From: Oscillospiraceae bacterium
GTDB taxonomy: Bacteria; Bacillota; Clostridia; Oscillospirales; Acutalibacteraceae
Reading direction: 5' to 3'
Length of the DNA: 9,888 nucleotides
Assembly: GCA_019417045.1 (NCBI GenBank)
Contig: DXWE01000023.1
Location: 1-9,888 of the forward strand
Both the position numbers and the translations under genes were made by a program. Positions within the stretch are counted from its first letter, which is position 1. Every line of letters starts with the position of its first letter. A model generated the notes under the pieces. That model saw only the letters and a list, made by a program, of their open reading frames with translations, ran no database searches and was not told the DNA's origin. Below, piece after piece: positions 1 through 6,883 of this stretch.

Positions 1-1
1 G

Positions 2-607
2 ATCAACGCCAAGAGCCCGTGTTGGAAAATCCGCGGTTTTGTCGACGACGAGATCCCGGCGGGCACGGTTGTCTACGGCATTCCCGTACTGGGCCCGCGT
101 GACTACCTGCTGCATGCTGAGCAGGAGACCGCCGTGGTCTGTTCGATTGCCGTTCCCTCGATCAAACGGCGAATTGTCGAAGCGCTATCCGGCTGCCCGT
201 GGATTGTGTACCCCTCCCTGATTCATCCCACCGCGGTTGTCGCGCCGGATCTGGTTCTCGGAGAGGGCTCGGTGATTGCGCCGGGCTGTGTCGTCTCGAT
301 CGAGACGACAATCGGTCGCCATGTCATTGTCAACCAGCACACCAGTATCAGCCATAACGTGACGGTTGGCGACTATGCGATGATCGCTCCCGCCTGTCAG
401 CTGGGCGGATGGGTCCAGATCGGCGCCGGGGTGGACATGGGAGTCGGCTGTACCGTCAAGATGGAGGCCCGCATCGGGCAGGACGCCGTTCTCGGCGCCG
501 GTGCTGTCGTCGTGAAAGATATCCCGCCCCGCTGCACGGCCGTGGGCGTGCCGGCGCGGCCGATCAAATATCATGTGGAGGAAACGGCATGTACGAAAAA
601 TACATAA
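2..607 (+). CDS. pglD: PglD/NeuD-family sugar N-acyltransferase, 5' partial
   Basis: This gene enters from the left edge. The reading frame is open from base 2 to a TAA at 605-607, giving 201 residues, and the start codon plus probably the first 20-30 residues lie outside the window. The first part is the end of a PglD N-terminal Rossmann-like domain, which binds the nucleotide sugar; the tell-tale piece is KIRGFVDDE followed by YGIPVLG. From about base 215 a left-handed beta-helix follows, with repeated I/V-G-x-G/D hexapeptide units. It ends in the usual GVPARPIKY acetyl-CoA-side motif. The His in SISHNVTVGDY (codon 353-355) aligns with the catalytic base of PglD. Family members transfer an acetyl group to the 4-amino group of UDP-amino-trideoxy sugars or sialic-acid precursors. 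The PglC-like gene that follows favours the bacillosamine-type role. The family call is firm; the exact substrate is inference. Confidence 0.9.
   Translation: MNAKSPCWKIRGFVDDEIPAGTVVYGIPVLGPRDYLLHAEQETAVVCSIAVPSIKRRIVEALSGCPWIVYPSLIHPTAVVAPDLVLGEGSVIAPGCVVSIETTIGRHVIVNQHTSISHNVTVGDYAMIAPACQLGGWVQIGAGVDMGVGCTVKMEARIGQDAVLGAGAVVVKDIPPRCTAVGVPARPIKYHVEETACTKNT
577..581 (+). promoter_or_regulatory. Ribosome binding site of the PglC-like gene
   Basis: GGAGG lies 7 bases before the ATG at 589. It supports that start over upstream in-frame ATGs back to 409, which would add residues unlike any sugar transferase. The site sits inside the end of the preceding acyltransferase gene. Confidence 0.75.
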
Positions 608-1233
608 AGCGTTCTTTGGACATCCTCCTGTCCGGGCTCGCGCTGTGTGTGCTGTCCCCGCTTCTGCTCGCGCTCACGCTGGCCGTGCGGATTTCCATGG
701 GGTCTCCGGTGCTGTTCCGGCAAACCCGCACCGGGCGGTTTGGCCGCCCATTTGAGCTGTATAAATTTCGCAGCATGACCTCTCAGACGGACAGCGAGGG
801 CCACCTGCTGCCGGACGCGCAGCGGCTGACCCGGTTGGGTCGTTTTCTGCGCTCCTCCAGTTTGGACGAATTGCCCGAGCTGTTCAACATCCTGAAGGGC
901 GACATGTCGATCATCGGTCCTCGCCCTCTGCTGCCGGAATATCTGCCGTATTACACCTCCGAGGAACTGCACCGTCACGATGTACGGATGGGCCTGATTC
1001 CGCCCGAGGTGCTGTATAAAGATGTCATGCCCACCTGGGAAAACCAATTTGCCTATGAGGTCGCGTACGCACGGCACGTCACCTTCCGGACGGATATCCG
1101 GATCCTGTGGGCCACAGTCCGCGGCCTGTTTTTGCGTGGCCGGTCGGATTACGGCGAGTACGTACGCCAGCCGTTGACACAGGAGCGCGCGCGGCGCGTA
1201 CAGCAGCCGGAAGAGGTGGTAGTGAATGAGTAA
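589..1233 (+). CDS. pglC: PglC-like phosphoglycosyl transferase (initiating sugar transferase)
   Basis: A 214-residue monotopic membrane enzyme expected to transfer phospho-sugar from UDP-sugar to undecaprenyl phosphate at the inner face of the membrane, priming the glycan. The ATG at 589 gives MYEKYIKR, very like the start of Campylobacter PglC. A single hydrophobic re-entrant segment (about residues 9-36) carries Ser23-Pro24, which breaks the helix in PglC. The catalytic pair Asp93-Glu94 in SLDELPEL and the PRP motif at 111-113 are intact, as are YKFRSM and LKGDMSIIGPRPLL. There is no four-helix N-terminal domain, so this is the small PglC type rather than WbaP or WcaJ. It overlaps the acyltransferase by 19 bases and the next gene by 8. 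Odd feature: residues 133-150 read RMGLIPPEVLYKDVMPTW where the family has RPGITGWAQVNGRN..SW, without an indel. The C-terminus is about 15 residues longer than in PglC. The sugar transferred is unknown; a bacillosamine-like sugar is inferred from the neighbour. Confidence 0.9.
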   Translation: MYEKYIKRSLDILLSGLALCVLSPLLLALTLAVRISMGSPVLFRQTRTGRFGRPFELYKFRSMTSQTDSEGHLLPDAQRLTRLGRFLRSSSLDELPELFNILKGDMSIIGPRPLLPEYLPYYTSEELHRHDVRMGLIPPEVLYKDVMPTWENQFAYEVAYARHVTFRTDIRILWATVRGLFLRGRSDYGEYVRQPLTQERARRVQQPEEVVVNE

Positions 1234-1921
1234 GATTCTGGTTGTCGCCGCCCATCCCGACGACGAGATTCTCGGCGTGGGCGGGACGATGGCCGCTCTG
1301 AGCGAGCAGGGGCACGAGGTGTTCGTGCTCATTGTCACAGAGGGGTGTTCCTCTCAATATCAGGGGCAGGATGTGCAGCGTCTCATCGCCGACAAGAAGG
1401 CCTGCGCCCTGCAAGCGGGCAAGCTGGTGGGTGTGCGGCAGGTGCTGTTCGGTGACCTGCCCGACATGCGGCTGGACACGTTGCCGCATGTGGAGATCAA
1501 TCGCGTGATCGAACGGGCGATCCGACAGGTGGGGCCGGAGGTTGTCTTTACCCATCATTTTGGGGATGTCAACCGGGACCATCAGCGTGTATATGAATCG
1601 ACGCTGGTGGCGGTACGGCCCGTACAGGGCGCCTGTGTGCGGAAGGTCTATACCTACGAGACCCTGTCCTCCACCGAGTGGCAGGAGACAGATCCGCGCT
1701 TTGCCTTTGTCCCCAACACCTATCATGACATCTCTTCCCAGCTGGACCGAAAAATAGAAGCTCTGCTCACCTATGAGCAGGAGGTGCGGGAATACCCGCA
1801 TCCCCGTTCCGCGCAGGCCATCCGCAACCTGGCCATGCTGCGGGGGCAGTCGGTCGGCATGTTGGCGGCAGAGGCATTCTGCCTGGTTCGGGACTGCAGA
1901 AGGGAGTACGCCAGTCTATGA
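1226..1921 (+). CDS. PIG-L/LmbE-family N-deacetylase
   Basis: A 231-residue protein of the zinc-dependent PIG-L/LmbE family, whose members remove N-acetyl groups from GlcNAc-type sugars (GlcNAc-PI, MshB and BshB substrates, antibiotics and surface glycans). The N-terminal strand leads into AHPDDE (His10, Asp13, Glu14), the metal-binding and catalytic signature. The second metal motif is THHFGDVNRDH at residues 109-119, with His119 the expected third zinc ligand. The length is normal and no signal peptide is seen, so it should act in the cytoplasm. The ATG at 1226 overlaps the PglC-like gene by 8 bases, with a GAGGTGG-like ribosome site just upstream. The stop overlaps the next gene as ATGA. 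Its place directly after the initiating transferase suggests it acts on a nucleotide-linked or lipid-linked HexNAc of this glycan. The substrate itself cannot be read from the sequence. Confidence 0.9.
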   Translation: MSKILVVAAHPDDEILGVGGTMAALSEQGHEVFVLIVTEGCSSQYQGQDVQRLIADKKACALQAGKLVGVRQVLFGDLPDMRLDTLPHVEINRVIERAIRQVGPEVVFTHHFGDVNRDHQRVYESTLVAVRPVQGACVRKVYTYETLSSTEWQETDPRFAFVPNTYHDISSQLDRKIEALLTYEQEVREYPHPRSAQAIRNLAMLRGQSVGMLAAEAFCLVRDCRREYASL

Positions 1922-2610
1922 TTGTGTCGATTCATCAGCCGGATTATCTCCCCTATCTCGGGTATTTTTATAAAATCGCGCGGTCGGACGTCTTTATTTT
2001 TCTGGACGACGCTCAGTTTTCCAATAACAACATGCATCACTGGAACACGGTGAAGACCCCGCAGGGGGCGCTGCGTTTGAAGATCCCGGTGGACCATCAT
2101 CTCGGGGATCCGATCACGCAGGTGCGGACCAGGGACGAGCTCGGCTGGCAGGAAAAGCATTTGAAGGCACTCGAGATGAACTATGCCCGCGCCCCCTATT
2201 TTCGGGAGATCTTTCCCGCCATTCGGTCGCTGTTATGCACCTCCTACGGCAGTTTGGCGGAGCGGAATATCGCCATAAACCGCTATATCTGCGAAGGATT
2301 CGGTCTCTCTCCCCGGTTTTACCGGTCGTCGGAGATGGAGATCCACACTGCCCGGGAGGAGCGTGTGATCGATCTGTGCTGTGCGGTGGGCGGTGACACC
2401 TATCTCTCCGGGCATGGCGCCAGCGTGTATCAGGTGGAACAGCATTTCACCGACCGGGGGCTGCGGCTGCTGTACACCGACTACACGGATGCGTTCACCT
2501 ATCCCCAGCTCTGGGGGGACTTTCTGCCGAACCTGTCGGTGGTGGACTATCTGTTCAACTGCGGATTCGACTGGGAGTATGTGGAACGGGCGGTGAGAGA
2601 AGCGACATGA
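1918..2610 (+). CDS. WbqC-family protein (glycan locus, function unknown)
   Basis: A 230-residue protein of the WbqC-like family, found in O-antigen and capsule loci but without an activity I can name. The signature parts are present in order: IHQPDYLPYLGYFYKI at residues 5-20, FLDDAQF at 28-34, the N43-T-V-K46 segment, YLSGHGA at 162-168, and PNLSVVDYLF at 204-213 near the C-terminus. The conserved His6, Gln7, Asp30, Asp31, Gln33 and Ser164-Gly165 look like a polar active-site set. The length is typical of the family. It overlaps the deacetylase before it and the aminotransferase-like gene after it by four bases each (ATGA at both ends), so the three are probably translated together. I infer a role in modifying an amino sugar of the repeat unit. 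Family assignment is confident; function is not. Confidence 0.88.
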   Translation: MIVSIHQPDYLPYLGYFYKIARSDVFIFLDDAQFSNNNMHHWNTVKTPQGALRLKIPVDHHLGDPITQVRTRDELGWQEKHLKALEMNYARAPYFREIFPAIRSLLCTSYGSLAERNIAINRYICEGFGLSPRFYRSSEMEIHTAREERVIDLCCAVGGDTYLSGHGASVYQVEQHFTDRGLRLLYTDYTDAFTYPQLWGDFLPNLSVVDYLFNCGFDWEYVERAVREAT

Positions 2611-3464
2611 GGGAAATCGGCAGTTTTATCGAGTGGGAGTTCGCCCGTGGCCGGGAGTTGTACCGCGGAGACGTCGCGCGGCTCAATACCGGGCGGGCAG
2701 CCCTCTACCATGCGGCGCGCGTTCTCGGATGCCGGACGGTCTATCTCCCCTACTACCAGTGCGGAACCGTGCGGGAATTTCTGTCCCGCAAAGGGGTGGA
2801 GCTGCGCTATTACACGATGGATCGGGATTTCTGCCCGCAGCTCGAGGCGGTGCCGTCCGACGCGGCCGTGGTGTTGGTCAACTATTTCGGGGTGATGGGA
2901 CAAGCCCGCATGCAAGCGCTGGCAAGTCGGTATGCCCATGTGATCCTGGACAACTGCCAGGCATTTTTTGCGCCGCCGCTGCCCCACTGCCTGAATGTGT
3001 ATTCCGCACGCAAATTCGTGGGAGTGCCGGACGGGGCGTATGTCGTCGGTCCGGGTGCGGCGCGGTATGTGGAAGAGTACGAACAGGACTATTCGTCCGA
3101 CAGTGCCGCCTTTTTGCTGCAACGGATCGAATACGGCTGTGAGGGCCGCGCCTATGCGGGGAAGCAGGCCAATGACGACCGGCTGCTCGGATCGATCAAC
3201 CGATTGCGGCCCTTACAGTACTATGCTGACGACTGTGTGCCCATGGTGTATCCGCTGCTGGTGGAGAACGATCGGCTGCTGCCCTATCTGCTGGACCATC
3301 ATATCCTGCAAGGCCACTGGTGGAGCTACCTGTTGCAGGAACTCCCGCCCGACACGGCGGAGTACTGGCTGTCACGCTATGGGATCCCGATCACAATCGA
3401 TCAGCGGTATGGGGAACCGGAGCTGCGATATACCGCCGATCTCATAAAGGAGTGTGCGTCCTGA
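2607..3464 (+). CDS. Short DegT/DnrJ/EryC1-like PLP-dependent enzyme
   Basis: A 285-residue protein that looks like a compact, diverged member of the DegT/DnrJ/EryC1 sugar aminotransferase group (fold-type I, PLP). NTGRAAL at residues 27-33 corresponds to the phosphate-binding NSGT-x-AL of the family. LPYYQC at 47-52 matches the VP-x-FT-like strand. LDNCQA at 114-119 supplies Asp115 and Gln118, expected to hold the PLP ring. SARKFVGVPDGAYV at 133-146 supplies Lys136 for the Schiff base. The usual length is about 360-400 residues. The missing part falls mainly after the lysine, where substrate and dimer contacts normally lie, so it may not be a classic sugar aminotransferase. I see no frameshift and the frame is clean to TGA. 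It is coupled to the WbqC gene by an ATGA overlap and to the next gene by TGATG, which suggests a working pair with WbqC. The product is unknown. Confidence 0.78.
   Translation: MREIGSFIEWEFARGRELYRGDVARLNTGRAALYHAARVLGCRTVYLPYYQCGTVREFLSRKGVELRYYTMDRDFCPQLEAVPSDAAVVLVNYFGVMGQARMQALASRYAHVILDNCQAFFAPPLPHCLNVYSARKFVGVPDGAYVVGPGAARYVEEYEQDYSSDSAAFLLQRIEYGCEGRAYAGKQANDDRLLGSINRLRPLQYYADDCVPMVYPLLVENDRLLPYLLDHHILQGHWWSYLLQELPPDTAEYWLSRYGIPITIDQRYGEPELRYTADLIKECAS
3446..3452 (+). promoter_or_regulatory. Ribosome binding site of the PglA-like gene
   Basis: AAAGGAG lies 11 bases before the ATG at 3464. It favours this start, which gives MRIVLSASDGN, a normal GT4 first strand, over in-frame ATGs from 3320 that would run through the preceding gene. 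Confidence 0.65.
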
Positions 3465-4591
3465 TGCGTATTGTCCTCTCCGCGAGCGACGGCAATTCCC
3501 TGATCCGCTTTCGCGGCAACCTGATTCAAAGCATGGTTGCGTGCGGCCACGAGGTCATCTGCCTTTCGGGAGAGCCGGAGGAGGAGATGGCGCCGCGGCT
3601 CTCGCCGCTCGGGGCGTCCTATCGCCGGGTGCCCCTGTCCCGCACCGGCACCTCCCCGGTCGAAGATCTCAAGACCCTGCTGGCCTACCGCCGAATCCTG
3701 CGGGAGCTGCGTCCCGACGTCTATTTTGGCTATATGTCCAAACCGGTCGCCTATGGGGGCACCGCTGCACGGCTGTGCCGGGTACCGCACATCCACATTC
3801 TGGTGACCGGGCTGGAGATTGCCTTTTACAGCACGGGCCTGAAACACGCGGTCGTGCGGTTTGTGCTCAAACGCTTCTTCAAATTCGCCCACAAACGGGC
3901 CGAGACGGTCTTTTTCCAAAATCCGGACGACTATGAAGCGTTTTTGCGCATGCGACTTGTCACCCGGCAGCAGAGCGTCCTGGTCAACGGATCGGGAGTA
4001 GACATGGCGGAATTTCCCCGTCAGCCACTGCCGGATTCCCCGGTTTTCCTGATGGTCGCACGGCTGGTGTGGAGCAAGGGGATCCGGGAATATCTGTACG
4101 CCGCACAAAAGCTGAAAGCCGCCTGCCCCGACGCGTCCTGCCTGCTTGTGGGCGGGCTGGATACCAATCCGGAGTCTCTCACCAGGGAGGAATTGGAGCA
4201 GGCGGTCAAGGGCTCCGGCCTGGTGTACTGTGGTCAGACCGACGACGTGCGCCCGTATCTCCGGCGGTGTTCGGTATTTGTACTGCCCTCCTATCACGAG
4301 GGTACCCCGCGCAGCGTGCTGGAGGCAATGTCCACCGGCCGGGCCATCATCACCACCGACGCTCCCGGCTGTCGGGAGACCGTGCGGGATGGATACAACG
4401 GTCTGCTGGTACCGGTCAAAGATGGCGAGAGCCTGTATCTGGCTATGAATCGGCTGGCCAGGGACGATGCGCTGCGGCAGGAAATGGCGGTGCACTCGTG
4501 GGAGCTGTGCCGGGAAAAATATGAAGTGGGGCTTGTCAATGAGACGATGCTCCGTGCCATGAAGTTGAACAAAGAGGAGGAATCGTCATGA
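3464..4591 (+). CDS. GT4 glycosyltransferase, PglA-like
   Basis: A 375-residue GT-B-fold retaining glycosyltransferase. The N-terminal domain starts with MRIVLSASDGN and has the VTGLEIAFYSTGL and VRFVLKRFFKFAHKRAE stretches seen in similar form in Campylobacter PglA, which adds GalNAc to lipid-linked bacillosamine. The C-terminal nucleotide-sugar domain has MVARLVWSKG at residues 197-206, with Arg200 and Lys205 as likely phosphate contacts. It also has the EX7E motif, Glu279 and Glu287, in HEGTPRSVLE, then DGYNGLLVP. Length and motifs are complete and no membrane segment is seen, so it should be cytoplasmic or peripheral. The start overlaps the previous stop by one base (TGATG) and the end overlaps the next start (ATGA). 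It probably adds the second or a later sugar. Donor and acceptor are inferred only; GalNAc or GalNAcA would fit the neighbouring genes. Confidence 0.9.
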   Translation: MRIVLSASDGNSLIRFRGNLIQSMVACGHEVICLSGEPEEEMAPRLSPLGASYRRVPLSRTGTSPVEDLKTLLAYRRILRELRPDVYFGYMSKPVAYGGTAARLCRVPHIHILVTGLEIAFYSTGLKHAVVRFVLKRFFKFAHKRAETVFFQNPDDYEAFLRMRLVTRQQSVLVNGSGVDMAEFPRQPLPDSPVFLMVARLVWSKGIREYLYAAQKLKAACPDASCLLVGGLDTNPESLTREELEQAVKGSGLVYCGQTDDVRPYLRRCSVFVLPSYHEGTPRSVLEAMSTGRAIITTDAPGCRETVRDGYNGLLVPVKDGESLYLAMNRLARDDALRQEMAVHSWELCREKYEVGLVNETMLRAMKLNKEEESS

Positions 4592-5904
4592 CACTCTATG
4601 AAAATCTTGTAAACGGGCGGGAGAAGCTCGCCCTGGTGGGACTCGGGTATGTCGGTATGCCGATCGCCGTGGCCTTTTCCGAACGGGTGCCGGTCATCGG
4701 GTTTGACCTGAACCGCCACAAGGTGGAGCTGTACCGGCAGGGGATCGACCCGACCCGCGAGGTCGGCGATGAGGCAATCCGCGCCTGTGCCGTAGACTTC
4801 ACCGCGGACGAAACCCGCCTGAAAGAGGCCAAATTCATTATTGTAGCCGTTCCCACACCGGTGAACGCCGATCACACGCCGGATCTCACCCCGGTGGAGA
4901 GCGCGAGTCGGATCGTCGGCCGGAATCTGACGAAAGGCGCCGTGGTGGTGTATGAATCCACGGTTTACCCCGGCGTCACGGAGGACATCTGCGTTCCCCT
5001 GCTCGAGCAGGAGTCCGGTCTGAAATGCGGTGTGGATTTCAAAATCGGATATTCCCCCGAGCGGATCAATCCCGGCGACAAAGAGCACCGGCTGCAGACC
5101 ATCACCAAGATTGTCAGCGGCATGGACGACGAGACCCTCGACACGGTCGCCCGGGTATATGAGCTCGTGGTCAAGGCGGGGGTGCACCGGGCGGAGAGCA
5201 TCCGCGTGGCGGAGGCCGCCAAGGTCATCGAGAACAGCCAGCGGGACATCAACATTGCATTCATGAACGAGCTCTCCATTATTTTCAACAAGATGGGCAT
5301 TGATACCAAGTCCGTCCTCGCGGCAGCCGGTACCAAATGGAATTTCCTGAACTTCACCCCCGGCCTGGTCGGCGGCCACTGTATCGGTGTCGACCCCTAT
5401 TATCTCACCTATAAGGCCGAGCAGATGGGATACCATTCCCAGGTGATCCTGTCCGGCCGGCGGATCAACGATGACATGGGCAAATATGTCGCCGAAAACC
5501 TGGTGAAGAGCCTGATCCGGGCGGGCAAGACCGTCCAGGGCGCCCGGGTGGCGATTTTGGGATTTACCTTCAAGGAAAACTGTCCGGATACCCGCAACAC
5601 CCGCGTGATCGACATCGTGCGCGAGTTGCAGGAGTACGGCATCACGCCGCTGATCGCCGACCCGGTGGCCGACCCCGAGGAGGCCAAACGCGAATACGGT
5701 ATCGAGTTTGTGCGGCAGGAGGAAATCCGTGACATGGACGCGGTGCTGCTCGCAGTGGCCCACACGGAATTCCGGTCGCTGACACCCGAGGCAATTGACG
5801 ACATGTTCCGGCCACAGGCTGGCCAGAAGGTCCTGCTCGACATCAAAGGGCTGCTCGACCGCCGTACATACGAAGGCCGCGGGTATCTCTACTGGAGGCT
5901 GTGA
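4588..5904 (+). CDS. tviB: TviB/WbpO-type UDP-N-acetylhexosamine 6-dehydrogenase
   Basis: A 438-residue NAD-dependent nucleotide-sugar dehydrogenase that should oxidise C6 of UDP-GlcNAc (or UDP-GalNAc) to the uronic acid in two steps. The Rossmann motif GLGYVGMP sits at residues 18-25. YESTVYPG and GYSPERINPGD are typical of the TviB/VipA branch rather than of UDP-glucose dehydrogenase. The catalytic set is intact: Lys212 and Asn216 in AAKVIENSQRD, and the thiohemiacetal Cys265 in GGHCIGVDPYYL. The C-terminal UDP-binding part has GFTFKENCPDTRNTR. The length matches the family. GAGGAGG lies 7 bases before the ATG, which overlaps the preceding gene as ATGA. The next gene is the matching C4-epimerase, so the likely output is UDP-GlcNAcA passed on to UDP-GalNAcA. 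Family is certain; the exact hexosamine substrate is inferred from the pairing. Confidence 0.93.
   Translation: MTLYENLVNGREKLALVGLGYVGMPIAVAFSERVPVIGFDLNRHKVELYRQGIDPTREVGDEAIRACAVDFTADETRLKEAKFIIVAVPTPVNADHTPDLTPVESASRIVGRNLTKGAVVVYESTVYPGVTEDICVPLLEQESGLKCGVDFKIGYSPERINPGDKEHRLQTITKIVSGMDDETLDTVARVYELVVKAGVHRAESIRVAEAAKVIENSQRDINIAFMNELSIIFNKMGIDTKSVLAAAGTKWNFLNFTPGLVGGHCIGVDPYYLTYKAEQMGYHSQVILSGRRINDDMGKYVAENLVKSLIRAGKTVQGARVAILGFTFKENCPDTRNTRVIDIVRELQEYGITPLIADPVADPEEAKREYGIEFVRQEEIRDMDAVLLAVAHTEFRSLTPEAIDDMFRPQAGQKVLLDIKGLLDRRTYEGRGYLYWRL
5894..5898 (+). promoter_or_regulatory. Ribosome binding site of the epimerase gene
   Basis: GGAGG lies 10 bases before the ATG at 5909, inside the last codons of the dehydrogenase. 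It supports the start giving MGYKHLVFPAG over in-frame starts back to 5795 that would overlap the dehydrogenase by about 110 bases. Confidence 0.65.
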
Positions 5905-5908
5905 GCGT

Positions 5909-6883
5909 ATGGGGTACAAACATCTGGTCTTCCCGGCAGGTTCCCGGTTCCTGGTGACCGGCGGTGCCGGATTCATCGGCTCCAACCTGTGCGAAGCGAT
6001 TTTGGAACTGGGATACGACGTCACCTGCCTGGACGACCTCTCCACCGGCAAGCAGGCGCATGTGGACCTGTTTGTCAACCATCCCCGCTACCGGTTTATC
6101 CGCGGCGATATCCGGGATCTCGACACGTGCATGCGCGCGTGCGAGGGGATGGATTTTGTGCTGCATCAGGCGGCCTGGGGCAGTGTGCCCCGTTCCATCG
6201 CCATGCCGCTGCTGTACGAGCAGATCAATATTCAGGGGACCCTGAACATGATGGAAGCCGCCCGGCAGCAGGGAGTAAAGAAATTCGTCTATGCCTCGAG
6301 TTCCTCCGTGTACGGCGATCACCCGGTGCTGCCCAAACGGGAAGGACAGGAGGGCGAGCTGCTCTCCCCCTATGCGCTGACCAAGCGGGTGGACGAGGAA
6401 TACGGCAAGCTCTATAAAAAGCTGTATGGGCTGGACACTTACGGCCTGCGCTATTTCAACGTGTTTGGCCGACGGCAGGACCCGGACGGTGTCTACGCCG
6501 CCGTGATCCCGAAATTTATCAAACTGCTGCTCAGGGACGAGGCGCCGACCATCAACGGCGACGGTCGGCAGTCGCGTGATTTCACCTATATTGACAATGT
6601 GATTGAGGCCAACCTGAAGGCGTGCCTCGCCGGCAGTGACGCGGCGGGCACCGCGTTCAACATTGCCTATGGCGGCCGGGAATACCTGATCGATATCTAT
6701 GGCTATCTGACAAAGGCATTGGGGAAGGACATTCCCCCTCGTTTTGGCCCGGACCGCGCGGGGGATATCAAACATAGCAACGCCGATATCCGCAAGGCGC
6801 GGGAGCTGCTCGGATACGATCCGGAATACAGCTTTGAGGACGGGATCCGGCTGGCCATCTCCTGGTACAAGGAGAACCTGTGA
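5909..6883 (+). CDS. tviC: TviC/WbpP-type UDP-GlcNAc(A) C4-epimerase
   Basis: A 324-residue extended short-chain dehydrogenase. It should interconvert UDP-GlcNAcA and UDP-GalNAcA, or the parent UDP-HexNAc pair, through a 4-keto intermediate with bound NAD. The NAD loop GGAGFIGS is at residues 18-25. The TviC/WbpP signature GSVPRSI at 91-97 sets it apart from plain GalE. SSSSVYGD at 130-137 provides the catalytic Ser region. SPYALTK carries Tyr155 and Lys159 of the YxxxK pair. YFNVFGRRQDP is the substrate-side motif of the same branch. A small difference is Trp90 where WbpP has a smaller residue just before GSVPRSI. It follows the dehydrogenase by 4 bases, the same order as tviB-tviC in the Vi antigen locus. 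Function at the family level is well supported; preference for the acid or the neutral sugar is inferred. Confidence 0.92.
   Translation: MGYKHLVFPAGSRFLVTGGAGFIGSNLCEAILELGYDVTCLDDLSTGKQAHVDLFVNHPRYRFIRGDIRDLDTCMRACEGMDFVLHQAAWGSVPRSIAMPLLYEQINIQGTLNMMEAARQQGVKKFVYASSSSVYGDHPVLPKREGQEGELLSPYALTKRVDEEYGKLYKKLYGLDTYGLRYFNVFGRRQDPDGVYAAVIPKFIKLLLRDEAPTINGDGRQSRDFTYIDNVIEANLKACLAGSDAAGTAFNIAYGGREYLIDIYGYLTKALGKDIPPRFGPDRAGDIKHSNADIRKARELLGYDPEYSFEDGIRLAISWYKENL

Noticed and set aside
39..221. 60-codon + strand ORF near the left edge
   Set aside because: It is a different frame of the acyltransferase gene, whose frame 2 translation continues without a break from base 2 with PglD-type residues.
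985..1038. Paired frameshifts as the cause of the odd loop in the PglC-like protein
   Set aside because: The other two frames give a stop or residues unrelated to the expected loop, and the loop has the expected length, so a true replacement is more likely.
3401..4495. Open frame of 364 codons on the - strand opposite the PglA-like gene
   Set aside because: It is a mirror of the GT4 codon bias. It has no ribosome site or family motif, and the sense protein is clearly real.
4294..6078. Open frame of 594 codons on the - strand, antisense to the dehydrogenase and flanking genes
   Set aside because: The + strand genes here have intact catalytic motifs and coupled starts. Long antisense frames are common in GC-rich genes with strong third-position bias, and the translation shows no recognisable domain.
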